64,000 bases of DNA, from positions 243,310 through 307,309 of the forward strand of contig CAJFCJ010000005.1 of NCBI GenBank assembly GCA_904063045.1, written 5' to 3'. Made by a program: the position numbers and the translations under genes. Position 1 is the first letter of the stretch. Every line of letters starts with the position of its first letter. The notes below the pieces were generated by a model. The model saw nothing but the letters and a program-made list of their open reading frames with translations, searched no databases and was not told the DNA's origin. The DNA is from Dimorphilus gyrociliatus (taxonomy: Eukaryota > Annelida > Polychaeta > Dinophilidae). Below, one piece after another: positions 21,422 through 33,990 of the stretch.

Positions 21422-24400
21422 TTACAGTTCGCTCTTTCTTCCCAGTTGAATTTCTTTATATTTATTAACGAAATCGAAAAATTTCGTTGTACAATAGATT
21501 ACGGGATTAAATAATGAATTTAATGGCATAACTACTATAACAATCCAAGGATAAACTCTCTCGTCCAGCAATACTTTTTCGCTTATTGCAAAAAAACCTA
21601 AACGAAATTAATAAACTGTAAAAACAAAAGGTTTTTATTCAAAGTCTTAGATTATAGTTAACCTAAAATTGATATTGGCAGAAAGCATATTGTATTTGTT
21701 AATACAATAAATAGACTTGTTCTTACTATATTCACAATTCTCCTTCGAAAAAGTACTTTATTTATCTTCCTTGATTTTAAAATATGTTTAATAATTCCGA
21801 AATAGAAGAATACTATTAATAATATTTCAAATATCATAAAAGGACTAAAAGTTGCAAAAGAAAATTGCCATCCGCCAGTCTTCTCTGTAGTTATATGAAG
21901 TGAGAAACAAACAGCCGATCTTGAATAATATTCCTTTCAAAGAAAATAACCATAAGCTTTATTATTATACTTTATTTATGAAATTTATTCCAACCTCAAA
22001 TAAGAAAGGTGGTAGAAGAGATAGAAAGAGAGAAAAAGAGAGGAATATAAGCAATGTGATAACATAGTAAGTTAGCTTAAAAAAATATTTTTTATACAAT
22101 AATGAATGACAAATTGCAAAATATCGTTCGGCGGTTATCAGTAGTAAACAAAAATTTGAATACGTTATCGACATATTCGCTAATACGCCGCAAAATGTAC
22201 ACAAAGCGCTATATCTCCAATTGGAATCGTACTCCATATAGACACCTCTGTAATATAAATCAGCTCCAGCAATTATAACCAAATAGATGTTTAAAATAAA
22301 ATCCGAAATGTGAAGGCAAAGATATAAAATACTCAAGTTTTTAAAGTTTTTCAACTGAAGAATAATTGCTGTTGTATTACCTAATGATCCAAAAAAGATA
22401 ATTATCCAGATAACAACTCTTAGATACCAAAATCCAATTAAATCGGAACAAACTTTAATAACAGACGAATCTGGTACGCATTCAATCATTTTGAATTTAT
22501 ATTTCTTTGTCATACAACACAATTGAAAACTTTCCGAGTATAACGTTTGTAAAGAATTCAGATTACTCAACAACTGCAACGACAATACTTTTGGTAATTT
22601 TGTCTTATTTAGATGAAGATTTTCCAGATTTCTTAAATGTTCAAGCGAATTTCCATCAAAGTATTCAATGGACAAATCAGAAATTTTCATTGTAATTAAA
22701 CGTTTCAACGTGGAGAATGAACTCTGTTCAATTCTCTTTAATAAACTATTTGAAATGTCCAAGTAGGTCAAATTGTTTAAATGTTCAAAGAATTCGGTGG
22801 GCAGTGAAGAGAAAGGATTGCTGCTCAAATCCAAATATTGAACGTTTCTCATCTGTAAACTAGCCTCATTTAACGGCAATTTGTCTATTCTGTTTCTCCT
22901 TAGGATCAGAATAATCATATTGTTTCTTCCGAGACGAGGAAATTCATCTATTTCGCTATTTTCGATAGAAAGTTCAACCAGCTTATCCATCTTTCGAATG
23001 TTGAATGCAGTTTTGAACGGCATAAACTTTAAGGAAAGTCTCTTCACTTCGTATTGAAATGTGAGATTGATCTGTTTCAATTGTAAACTATTTACGCATT
23101 GAACTTGAATTATTGAATGGCAATTGCAAGTTGGAGGACAACTAAACGACGTTGAATCTATACAATGAGCTTCGTCGTTTCCCTGATCGCAGTCAATGAT
23201 TCCATCGCATACTCTACTTAAATTTAAAAAGTTTCGCTGATTTTTACATTTGAATGAAGATGGAGGACCAAAGTTTTCTGTTCCGATAGAAAATCCAATA
23301 AATACACGTTACTTTATCAATTAATTACATTATATTCTTTATACATACTACAAGCATCTTCGTCATCTCCATAATGGCATTGTATGATACCGTCGCAGAC
23401 GTGTTTTAAAGGGAGACAGTAGTTTTTACCTTTGCATTGATATTCACCAAACTGACAGACCATATCTTCGCATTGAAGCAACTCAGTGAATGGAAAAGCT
23501 GCTCTAGTTTGAAGTTTTCCAAATGAGTTATATTTAATACGACAATAGGTTTCACTGGCGTTTTTAGTAAAATTGTATGCTTTATAGATATCTTTTATTC
23601 GAATATGATTTTTCTCGAGCCAATTGTCCTTATTTCTATTAGGGAAGAAACGTTAAAATCTCTCATTGATCACCGTGTAAATTACTGAAAAGAGAAATAT
23701 AAATTTATACAAGGAAAGTATTGTTGAACGACATTGTTCTGTTTGTTCGTCTTTTATTGATGAATATGTACAATCCGGTTTCAAATCACAAATTTGATCC
23801 TTTTTAAGGCAAATTTGTTCACAATAGTAAGTGCTACACCACTCTTGAAAAAGAAGAGTAAATATAATCTCTTACTTTATTATTTATATAGAAATAAATA
23901 TGAGTTAGTTCGTACGTTCACAAATCTTGCTTTCATCAGTTCCATCGATACAATTCTTTTCATTATCGCAATGTTGATCATTTGGTACAACTTGTTTATT
24001 TTGACAACGATAACTGTTACCAATGACAAAATGATAACTTTTATTCTATCTAATATTCAATATACTAGTAACGTTTACCCGTTTTCAGCATCACTAAAAT
24101 ATTCTGTAAAAATTTTATTAGAATTGTTAAAATACAGATCAATTAGCGAGATTTTCAATAATTAATACCGCAAAATGATTCATCACTTCCATCTGAACAA
24201 TCGTTAATAAAATTACAAACGTAATTAATAATTATTTGTTGTTTGTTGAAACATTGAAATTTAATGATATTTTCACATTCCAATTCGTCACTGCCGTCGT
24301 AACAATCATTTTCCCCATCGCAAACGTTAATAATATTAATGCAATACCTATCAGTTATACACGTAAATAAACCAAGAGGACAATTCGTTGTAGGCAATAA

Positions 24401-26957
24401 TTTAAGATTTTCATAACGAAATTCAAGTAAGAGATTTTCTAAGTAAGATAAAAGGTTTTCAATACAAACTATTTGGTAAAAGATACAATGACAAACCTAC
24501 AGTTTGTTCGCAAATAAAGAAATGTATAAATCTTTCAGTTTTACATTTAATTGTAAAAATGTTTGAATAGTCCATAACGAAGCAAGTATCGTTAGTTTTA
24601 CGTATAACTAGGTATTTGAGATGATTTTTGAATAGTATCCTAGGTACTTGATCTTCAAACATGTACTCGCTTTGATAATAAATCAGTAGTTGATTGATAA
24701 GAAAGTTATATGTCTATAACATTCCAACCTGACTGAAAAGGTTCCATACATTCCAGTAATTTCCCTGGGAGATTGAAAATCAATTGGAATACGTACATTC
24801 GCCACATATTCACTTTCAATGTTAATTTTAAAAGTTGTTTGTATCTTTAATCGAAATAGAATCTTAACCATCATAGCTTCGCCAATAGAATCCGTACTAA
24901 TTAAAGATTTATTCTCCTTTTTACAAATTAATCCCGCCTCGTAAGCCGTATACTTTTTGGATTTATTAAAAAAATCAGAAGGGTTTGTATAATGCATCGA
25001 ATAGCATTTTGTATCAAAATTAAAATCATCCTTTGATTTACAATCTTAGAATAAACAATAAGAAAAACAGAAATTCCATTGTTAATTATAAATGATAAAG
25101 AATGATAATTTTCTCTTTTTTACCTCTTAATGATGAATCATTTCTGCAATTCAGCAAGATTTTAGTTGAAAAGACATATTTTAAATAGTCTTTCTTTTGT
25201 AAATTAGTTTGGCAACATTCCAAATTTGTACAATTATCAGAACAATAAAGCATAAGGAACATATCTCTCCATGAACTTGGAGCGGGTAAAGGAATTGAAA
25301 ATGTTGCGTAATTATAACCAAAATATTTACAAACTTTCTAAAAGTTTGTTAAAAAACAAAAAATTGAATGAAATTCTATTGAATTCTTACGAAAGATGTT
25401 CCAACAATCAATGGATTCATTAAAACGTTTAACCATAAATTAAGAAACTGCTTTTGTAAGTAACCAACAAGAATATTTGGTTTATTATGCTGATGCTTAT
25501 AAACTGGTTGCGATTCGTGTTGAAATATCCTGAATTTTTCATCTAAACAACGAATAATACTATACAAGTATCCTATATTAAACTTGAACGCTTAAACCTC
25601 TAGTTGTAGAATTTAAACATTGAATTGCGCATAGGTTAAGTAAGTTATCATTAGAGATTTTTTGTTTATAGTAACATTCATCCAATGAACTAATTTCCGC
25701 ATAGCATACCGTTTCGAATATAGCCATTCTGGTAAAATGTCTAGTATGCTTTGGACACTCTTCCTGTAGAAGTTTTCTAGCTGTAACGTAATTTAATTTA
25801 CGACAAAGTATATGTTGAGTGAAAAACATCATTTGTTTCATAGGGAAATATATTGAAACTGTAACGTATTTTCTTGATATTATATAAGGGAAATATCTAT
25901 GATTTCCTAATGGATAGAATTCAAATTTCTCAATTGCTAGATCTGAAAACAATTGAATGTTTGTCTATATGAAATTTGAATATTAGATAATTAAACCTTC
26001 GATAATTGATGTACATTTTACACCTGTACATTTTGAAGGTGATCTTCTACCTTCCAGAGTAAAATTAACTTCGTTACCGAAGAATTTTTTACCCCTGGCC
26101 TCTACGCTTCTATAACCATCCGTATTTAGGAATAGGTATCTCTTTTTGCAAACATCTACCATTGTCAAACTCTCTTTACACAAACTGTACGTTTCCTTCT
26201 TATATCTAACAAATACATAATCTATTAAATCTCTATGACGCCGTCTCTCTTGTTTCCAGGTAAACAAGTCTAGTTGGTTTTTATTTGAAAATGGAAGAAG
26301 ATATAAGGGATAAATGAATTAATAGTATATTTGAAAGTGTTACATAGAGTGTTGGTTTTAAAACAAGTAATCTTTAATATTGGAAGAACAGAGAACAACT
26401 TTGGACAGTTACGTTCCAATAAGCCCTTTCTATTTTCGTATAAAAATACATTTATCATATAGTCTATATCAATGTTTACTTACATATGTGTTCTAGGTTT
26501 ATAATACGAAAACAGTTTTAAAATTGCTGTATGATTTTCTTTTAAACAATAAAGATAAAAACGATTATTTAAATCTATTTAAATGATGTTTGTTACCAAT
26601 CTTAACCAATTCTTTAGATAGTAAATTATACATTGGATCAAATCCTCCTTTTTTACATAAGCTCCTTCCCAGTTTAAAAGTGTCGGCAACATTTTCAAAA
26701 TAGGCTATACTTAGAGATACATTGTATTGCTTCTTTCGTCTTCTTGGCTTATATTTCACATATGCCGTATACTTTAAAGGTGTTTCTTCAATTTTCTGAC
26801 CAATGGCAAAATATCTATAGCTAGTTTTCATACTACTCATAGTAATGGAAAGACAATATTTAAATTCCTTTTTCTTCTTTGCCGAATATAACTGATGAAT
26901 TTCTATACTGATAATATAAATAAACAATGCAATAGAACATTTGCGAAGATGAAACAT
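21422..26957 (-). CDS. SRCR/lectin/LDLa/LRR seven-transmembrane receptor, copy A
   Basis: A multi-exon minus-strand gene starting at 26957 with a signal peptide (M-F-H-L-R-K-C-S-I-A-L-F-I-Y) and ending with TAA at 21422-21424. In order the exons encode a basic unrecognised region, two Cys-rich SRCR-like segments (about 25,950-25,200), a C-type-lectin-like segment (about 25,000-24,450), LDLa repeats (C-D-G-x-x-D-C-x-D-G-S-D-E; about 24,400-23,150), an LRR N-cap, about six LRRs (23,080-22,480) and seven membrane helices. Helix 3 ends E-R-Y, helix 6 has C-F-L-P, helix 7 has N-P-V-I-Y. These mark a working rhodopsin-like receptor of the LGR type C/GRL101 group. Some exon joins upstream of the LDLa part were not resolved. 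The ligand is unknown; the ectodomain suggests recognition of glycans or lipoprotein-like partners. Confidence 0.8.
22398..23400 (-). repeat. Left arm of a near-identical 1-kb inverted repeat
   Basis: This segment, read on the minus strand, is almost base-for-base the same as 31066-32069 on the plus strand. It covers the fifth LDLa repeat, an intron, the LRR N-cap, all LRRs and the start of helix 1. The identity includes the intron and stops abruptly within helix 1. The arms are equidistant from a centre at about 27,233. Confidence 0.9.
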
Positions 26958-27297
26958 ATTCGAAAAAGTAAAGAAATAGAGACAAGAGTTTCATTTCTTT
27001 CTCCTCATCATTTTCTCTTCGTTTTCATTCATGTAATCAATCTTCTTTTATTGTTTATAACAATGAAAGCTATATAATATATTATATTATTTTCAATGTA
27101 ATTCATACGTTCTTCTTTCTTTTATTAAAAAATATTCAACTTGGAGAAAAATGAATAAACAGAAATCATAACAAAAAGAAAATTGAACGATTGTTTTCGT
27201 GTTTATATTAAGAAATTCCATTGAAATTTTCTACTGAAAAAAAGAAAAGAAATGATTAAATGACGAAGAAGGAGACAAACTACGATCATAATTCATT
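26958..27297. promoter_or_regulatory. Shared promoter region of the divergent receptor pair
   Basis: Only 340 bases separate the start codons of receptors A (-) and B (+). Both promoters must lie here, and the mirror axis of the inverted duplication falls in or next to it. The sequence is AT-rich; no specific factor site was recognised. Confidence 0.55.
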
Positions 27298-30200
27298 ATG
27301 ACTTGTCTAAGACAGTTAATAATCTTTAATTTCATTGTTGGCTGCCTATTCGAAAAGGTAATTCCAAAGTCAAAATTACGGACTGACGCTTTCTTTTTGG
27401 ATGAAAAAATGACGAAACTAAGACTTGGGGAGACGTTGTTAGAAGATGATGAAAAGATAACGGCTGGAATTTTCTATTTGGACACAATTTCAGAGAAACT
27501 ATATCCGATTACAATGCAAGATACTGACATATTGAAATACTCTTTCACAGTTCTTATTGGCATTGGTTATACATTATGTAGAAGGAACAGTTCCTACGAT
27601 TGTCATTTTAATATTCCGAATGAATATCAAGTCTATACAAGTAGTTATTTTATATTTGTAACATTACATTCCTAATAATATTTTCAAGATGAGACGGTCT
27701 TAAGAGTGAAATTTGGAAAATCCTACACAGGAGGCATTCATCTGTAAATACTTTTAATGAAAAAACTATCTTCTCCAACATAATCCTTTATTATTCTTTG
27801 TAGATATAGGGATAATTGGGCAACTGGCTATGCCTATGTAAAATTACTTAGGATGAGTTGCTTTAAAAAGAATAGGCCGAGTTGGTTTTGAGAAAATAAA
27901 CAATTTACATTGAACAATGATTGATTAATTATCTTTCTATTTTTATCAACAGTGTTCTATAGTTGGATGTCTACTAATAACACTAAAGTTTTGGTTCGGT
28001 ACAATAATAGATCATATTATCTCATTCCAGATGAAACTACAAATAAAACTCAAATTTGTCAAGATTTCTATCTCTTTCCAAAAAAGTTTAAACCTTCAAG
28101 AAAGAGATATTTTTACGGGAATAAAACACTTTTTAAATTATCAGGACGTTCCCCAAAATCTAAAGTAAGAGTTCATTGTCCAAAATCACCTCACGGTATT
28201 CAATTTATTCTATTCTATAAAATCTAATGAATACAATCATCTTCCCTGTTATGTTTCTATTCCTAAGATATAAAATTAGAAAAAGTAATTGATATATCGA
28301 ATATGAGAAATTCTAACATTATATTACCTAGAATTATATCAAGGAAATATGGGATGTTAATGCCTATTTTCAATTATTACTATAGTACAGTGGTTGCTTA
28401 TCACCTTTGCCGTCTATACAATTTCGACACTTTTAAACATGTACCCAAATCGTGTCATGCCGGAATTCATCTAGAATCTCAAATTTTCACTGTTAAATGT
28501 TTCTTTAATTCAACATCTTTTTATAATTGCGAATACTATGATGCTCTTTCCCTGCAAATGTGTTCTATAGAATGTACAAATGTGTCCGACAACGTTCAAG
28601 GTTCGGAACTAAGATAAAATCTCTTTTGTAATTCCATCTGATTTGTTTCTGTTTGAAATAGCTAAATACCGTCTCTACACTGTAAGTGGTAAAGCTTTAT
28701 ATAAAGATTCCAACAAAAAACCGAATTCTATTATTGGATTTCTGCAAGTTAAAACATTTAGTAAATGGCTATATGTATCACTTCCATCATTTAGAAAAAA
28801 CGTCTCCAATGTATGTATATGTATTTAACTGTATTTGAATAAGTTATTTGGAGCTTTCTCTATTCTTCTTCTTCTTCTTCTCTCTGTCTCTCTGTATCTG
28901 TAGATTGTATGCAAATATTTCGGCTATAAACATTCAACTTTAAGTCTGGCCAAAATAGTTGACAAAGAAGTAATAGAAAGGGAAATGTCTTGCTCAAGTT
29001 CTGAGAGTAAATTGGACAAATGTTACTATAGATATCCAATAGCCCATAATAAGTTTCGCTTCAAACAAGCGTATTGCCGTAACGATCGACCATTCAAAAG
29101 TACTTGAACAAATGTTCTAAAAATAGAATAGCGATATTTAACATTGTTGCTTTGTTTAAAGCTTGCCCAGAAGAGAAAGATTTCTTCTACGATGGAAATT
29201 GTTACAAGTATTTTCATGATATACTTTCGGTAAATAATCAAAAGAGCGATAGGATCAACTATCGGGAAGCTCAAACTATTTGCAGTCGGTATAATATGAC
29301 TATTATCAGCTTAAACACTATTGAAGAGTTAGTGATGATGGAATTTTCTCAATCGGAAAAAGAAATGCATAAGGTTATAGAGTACGCTGTGGACGATATG
29401 ACACACCTTGTAGATTTTCAAGCAATAGGTAGGATTAATTAAGAGATTATGTTGAGGAAGAGTAAAAACTAATTTTCTCTATTGTTTAAAGCGTTCAACG
29501 AACTAACGGAAGTTACTGGATTAAATGGATATGTTCCCATATTGTATAATTATTTAAATATAAGCATAAAGCCATATAATGCTGACCTACTTTATTGCAA
29601 AACTATAGACTTAAACAAAGAAATGATATGATGTCAATAGAGAATTTAAAAGATAACTATGAAGGGATTTTGTATAATAGAACATGGGATAAATGCTATG
29701 GAGTGCAGAAGAGACAATTACGATCAATTGGTTGTTTAAAAAAGCTTCCTATTTTAATGTGTGAAGATAAAAATAGTAAAAAAAAATCACTATTGTTTAC
29801 TAAAACAATAATAAATACACGGCGAAATTCTAGATGAATTCTTTCCAAAAATTCAATTTAACTATTCGCAAATCGTATCATTATCAATTAAATGCCCTAT
29901 TACTATGTTTACATGCGAAATTGATGGTTATTGTATTAATTACGTCTACGTTTGTGACGGTAAAAGGGATTGTTACGACGGTTCTGATGAAAAATCTTGT
30001 AAACGTTACTTTATACCTTTTAAATGTTTGAACGGTGAAGAAATATCAACAAATTTCGTATGCGATCATACTAAAGATTGTCAAGACGGAAGTGACGAAA
30101 CGTTTTGCTGTAAATATTGACCATTTTTTCCACAAGTAATCATTTCTTTATCATTCATTTCATTTTTAAAAGTTTTTGACTGTGCTCAAGATAACAATAC

Positions 30201-33038
30201 GTAATACTATCTTATCATAATTAATGAAAATAGGTCATTCTTTATGGTGTTTAAACATTTAGTTTTAGGTGTAAAAATGGGCAATGTATTGCACGAAATC
30301 ACTATTGTAATAATGAAAAAAATTGTATAGATGGTAGTGACGAAGGACCTCAATGCGAAAGTAAAAATAAGTAAGAAATAACCATTTTAATCGTAAAAAA
30401 CTATGATTTATAATGGCAGGTCTTTGTCCATTCTATTTTTGCGATAATATGTGTCATGGTTCAAGCCAATTCTGCCTTTTTAAACCGGATTGTTTCATAA
30501 AGGACAGAATTTTAAGGCATTTTAACTCTTGTGTGGAAACTTTACGGTAAAAATCTTTTATGAAATAACAAAATAAACTTACAACTGAAAGGTTAAGGTT
30601 AGGGTTAAATACTGAAGAAAATGTCCACAATTTTACCTCTTTACACCAATTCTAACAACCGGTCGACAAACTATTTCGTACTTTTTTCAGCCTCTAGTTT
30701 AGCACTAATTCTAGTACAGAAGGAAACTAAGTTTCGATAGGCCAAACACTAAAAATACCCATAGACTTGCCACAGACATTAACTTCAGTAGACATTTTCT
30801 AATTCTTATCTTTTAATATAAAAAGACAATCTCTTTCGATGAAAAACTTTTGGAAGGCTAAATATAGCACAGATGATATATTGAAGGCTCATGGTTATTC
30901 GAGAGAAAACAGTGAAACCTATTGTAGATTACGATACGATTCATTTAAACGATTAAAAACATTATCGAATTATCCATATAACGAATTGGCAAATTGCACA
31001 AACACAAAATGTCAGATTGGGGAATATCAATGCAGGGATAAGAACTATTGTATTCGATTAGAAAATGTCTGCGACGGTATTATACAATGCCATTACGGAG
31101 ATGACGAAGATGCTTGTAGTATGTATAAAGAATATAATGTAATTAATTGATAAAGTAACGTGTATTTATTGGATTTTCTATCGGAACAGAAAACTTTCGT
31201 CCTCCATCTTCATTCAAATGTAAAAATCAGCGAAACTTTTTAAATTTAAGTAGAGTATGCGATGGAATCATTGACTGCGATCAGGGAAACGACGAAGCTC
31301 ATTGTATAGATTCAACGTCGTTTAGTTGTCCTCCAACTTGCAATTGCCATTCAATAATTCAAGTTCAATGCGTAAATAGTTTACAATTGAAACAGATCAA
31401 TCTCACATTTCAATACGAAGTGAAGAGACTTTCCTTAAAGTTTATGCCGTTCAAAACTGCATTCAACATTCGAAAGATGGATAAGCTGGTTGAACTTTCT
31501 ATCGAAAATAGCGAAATAGACGAATTTCCTCGTCTCGGAAGAAACAATATGATTATTCTGATCCTAAGGAGAAACAGAATAGACAAATTGCCGTTAAATG
31601 AGGCTAGTTTACAGATGAGAAACGTTCAATATTTGGATTTGAGCAGCAATCCTTTCTCTTCACTGCCCACCGAATTCTTTGAACATTTAAACAATTTGAC
31701 CTACTTGGACATTTCAAATAGTTTATTAAAGAGAATTGAACAGAGTTCATTCTCCACGTTGAAACGTTTAATTACAATGAAAATTTCTGATTTGTCCATT
31801 GAATACTTTGATGGAAATTCGCTTGAACATTTAAGAAATCTGGAAAATCTTCATCTAAATGAGACAAAATTACCAAAAGTATTGTCGTTGCAGTTGTTGA
31901 GTAATCTGAATTCTTTACAAACGTTATACTCGGAAAGTTTTCAATTGTGTTGTATGACAAAGAAATATAAATTCAAAATGATTGAATGCGTACCAGATTC
32001 GTCTGTTATTAAAGTTTGTTCCGATTTAATTGGATTTTGGTATCTAAGAGTTGTTATCTGGATAATTATTCTTTGTATATTATTATTTAATTCGTTAGCG
32101 CTGGTTCTTGAAATAAAAAACTTTAAGCCGTCGAGTATTATATATCTATGCGTTCATTTATCGCATTTACTGTTAGGCGGCTATCTAATTATGATAGCAA
32201 GTACGGATCTAGTCTATAGAGGTTCCTATATGGAATATGATTCTGAATGGAGGTACAGTAATTTGTGTAGTTGTACTGGAACACTATTGAATGTAATAGT
32301 AACTTTTTCAAACTTGTGCCTTGTAATGTCAACTGTGGATCGATATTTATTGATAAATAGTGGATTTTCTTATAAGAATTTTCACAAGACAATGAATTAT
32401 ATAATAATAATGATGATATTATTCATATTTTCAACTATTTATGCTGGTTTTCCATATTTCTTTCTTGAGGTTAATATAATAAAAATACAAAGATTTCTCT
32501 CTGTTAAAAACTGTTATTCATTTCAAAAAGGACTACTACTCTAAGTCAATATTTTGCTTTTCAATACATTTAAATTGGAAATATTCAATGAATTGGTTCT
32601 ATTCAATTATATCTTTGAATATATTATTATCATTTAAAATATTAATGATTGTATCGTTATTCATACGATCTTTAAGTGTTTTATCAGAAAATAGAACAAA
32701 TGAATATAGAAAATTGAATAGTTGGAAAAAAATTCAAAATATCCTTAAATTATTCTATCTTTTATGTTTTTGGGATTTTGGATTAATAGTGCAATTATTG
32801 TATATTGGTATTGAAATTTCTCTGCTGTAAGATGGAGAGTTATATTATCTAATTCAATTTTTTTATAGATTTAACATCATTTGTACATGACGTTCAATTT
32901 GAAGAGGATCTCTATTCAATTATCTTTATTTTAGTAGTATGCATTCGTGGAATATCATTGCCTTTCACTATTTGCTATCGACATTTAATGAAGCTTTTTA
33001 AAAGTTTTAAAACACGTCATTTAGTATTAATGTATTAA
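27298..33038 (+). CDS. SRCR/lectin/LDLa/LRR seven-transmembrane receptor, copy B
   Basis: Mirror paralogue of the gene at 21422-26957. It starts with a signal peptide ([12 protein letters not shown]) and ends with TAA at 33036-33038. Domain order: an N-terminal region shared with copy A, two SRCR-like segments (28,290-29,110; the second has V-C-K-Y-F-G-Y and a M-S-C-S run), a C-type-lectin-like segment (29,150-29,800; C-Y-K-Y-F and E-A-Q-T-I-C), five LDLa repeats (29,900-31,310), LRR N-cap and LRRs (31,320-31,980), then membrane helices. Helix 3 ends D-R-Y, but helix 6 lacks the C-W-x-P proline and helix 7 reads S-L-P-F-T-I-C-Y instead of N-P-x-x-Y. LRRs differ from copy A by about one residue while the helices are strongly diverged. 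It may be a decoy, have altered coupling, or be decaying. Confidence 0.75.
30655..30765. mobile_element. Relic of the Tc1-like element end inside a receptor B intron
   Basis: The string TTTCGATAGGCCAAACA near 30,736-30,752 and GGTCGACAAA near 30,661-30,670 match the terminal inverted repeat of the element at 50793-51677. They lie in the longest intron of receptor B, between the third and fourth LDLa exons. No transposase remains. A short TTAGGG-like run (GGTTAAGGTTAGGGTTAAA) lies just upstream near 30,591-30,610. Confidence 0.45.
31066..32069 (+). repeat. Right arm of the near-identical 1-kb inverted repeat
   Basis: Partner of 22398-23400. Identity begins in the fourth LDLa exon at the codons for V-C-D-G-I-I, runs through the next intron and the LRR exon, and ends at the codons for V-I-W-I-I-I in helix 1. 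Confidence 0.9.
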
Positions 33039-33059
33039 TTTCGTATACATTTTTAAAAA

Positions 33060-33618
33060 TGCACCATTCATACGAATTCCCCCTTCTATTTGTCTTTTTA
33101 TTCAGTGAGAAAGGAATATCGGATAGAAGTAATCTTGTTAAAAATCGATGTAGGCTTATATTCAAGTGAATTTAACTTTGGATTATTAATGTTATTTTTT
33201 TTTGTAAGGTTTCACTTTAATTCAAAATTGGCGGGAAAACAAAATTTTTATGGTATCTTATTCTTTATTTAGAAAGTTTACCAAACTTTCTATTAAGAAG
33301 TCGAACTATTTTACTATTCTTTCATTATCGAAAGATCTTTGTATAGCAATTAAATTTTTTCAAGCCAAGAATTTAACATTCAAACCGCAAAGTGATAAAT
33401 TAAACGTCTATTATACGGTAAGCATTAGTTTTTATAGGATGCAAAAATTGAATAGGATTTTTATTTTTGTTACTTTTTAGAGAAAGGTTAAAAGATTCAA
33501 GTTTTTCATATCTTTCCAAGATTTATGTTATAAAGAAGATTTAAAATCTACTTCTGAAGATATATTTGTTTATGGATCTTTTATTAAATCGATATTGGAA
33601 ATTAGAAATATCATTTAA
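33060..33618 (+). CDS. Small uncharacterised gene, right member of an inverted pair
   Basis: The start at 33060 gives a hydrophobic N-terminus (M-H-H-S-Y-E-F-P-L-L-F-V-F-L-F-S) that could be a signal sequence. It runs into an exon ending at a GTGAAT donor near 33,165. A second exon starts after TTTGTAAG near 33,209 (reading F-T-L-I-Q-N-W) and ends at GTAAGC near 33,418. A third follows TTTTTAG at 33,480 and ends with TAA at 33616-33618. About 145 residues. It matches 20857-21390 (-) in the Q-N-W motif, intron phase and final D-I-x-x-Y-G. It lies 22 bases after the stop of receptor B, so it could in principle be part of that transcript. No known family. Confidence 0.45.
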
Positions 33619-33990
33619 AAATAAACAATAAAAACACCAAGCAGTAAAAAATTTATTCAAGTTTCTTGAACATTCAAAAAACGTTTTTAAAGAATTCAAT
33701 AAATAATATTTCCGACAATCATGTAAAGCAGGTATTCAAGCTAGTCGTTTTACGATTAAAAGAGAATAGTACAATAGGTTTCCACCACGTTTCTCACACT
33801 CTTTCTAGTTCCCTGTTCAAACAATGGTTAACTGAAACTAAAAATAAGAAAATTCCTTGCATGAACGTAAAAATTTGAATAAAGTAGAAAAAAGAAGTAA
33901 GAAATTTAGGGTATAAAGAGAAGGGGGAATTTTTTAAATTCATATAAAGGCAACAATTTTGAATTAGAAGAGGACATTTTGTTAATAAAG

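Noticed and set aside
23794-24165. 123-residue plus-strand hydrophobic frame
   Set aside because: Antisense to the LDLa exons and introns of receptor A.
33666-33878. 70-residue plus-strand frame between the small gene and the Ly6 gene
   Set aside because: No family, signal peptide or exon partner visible; left uncalled.
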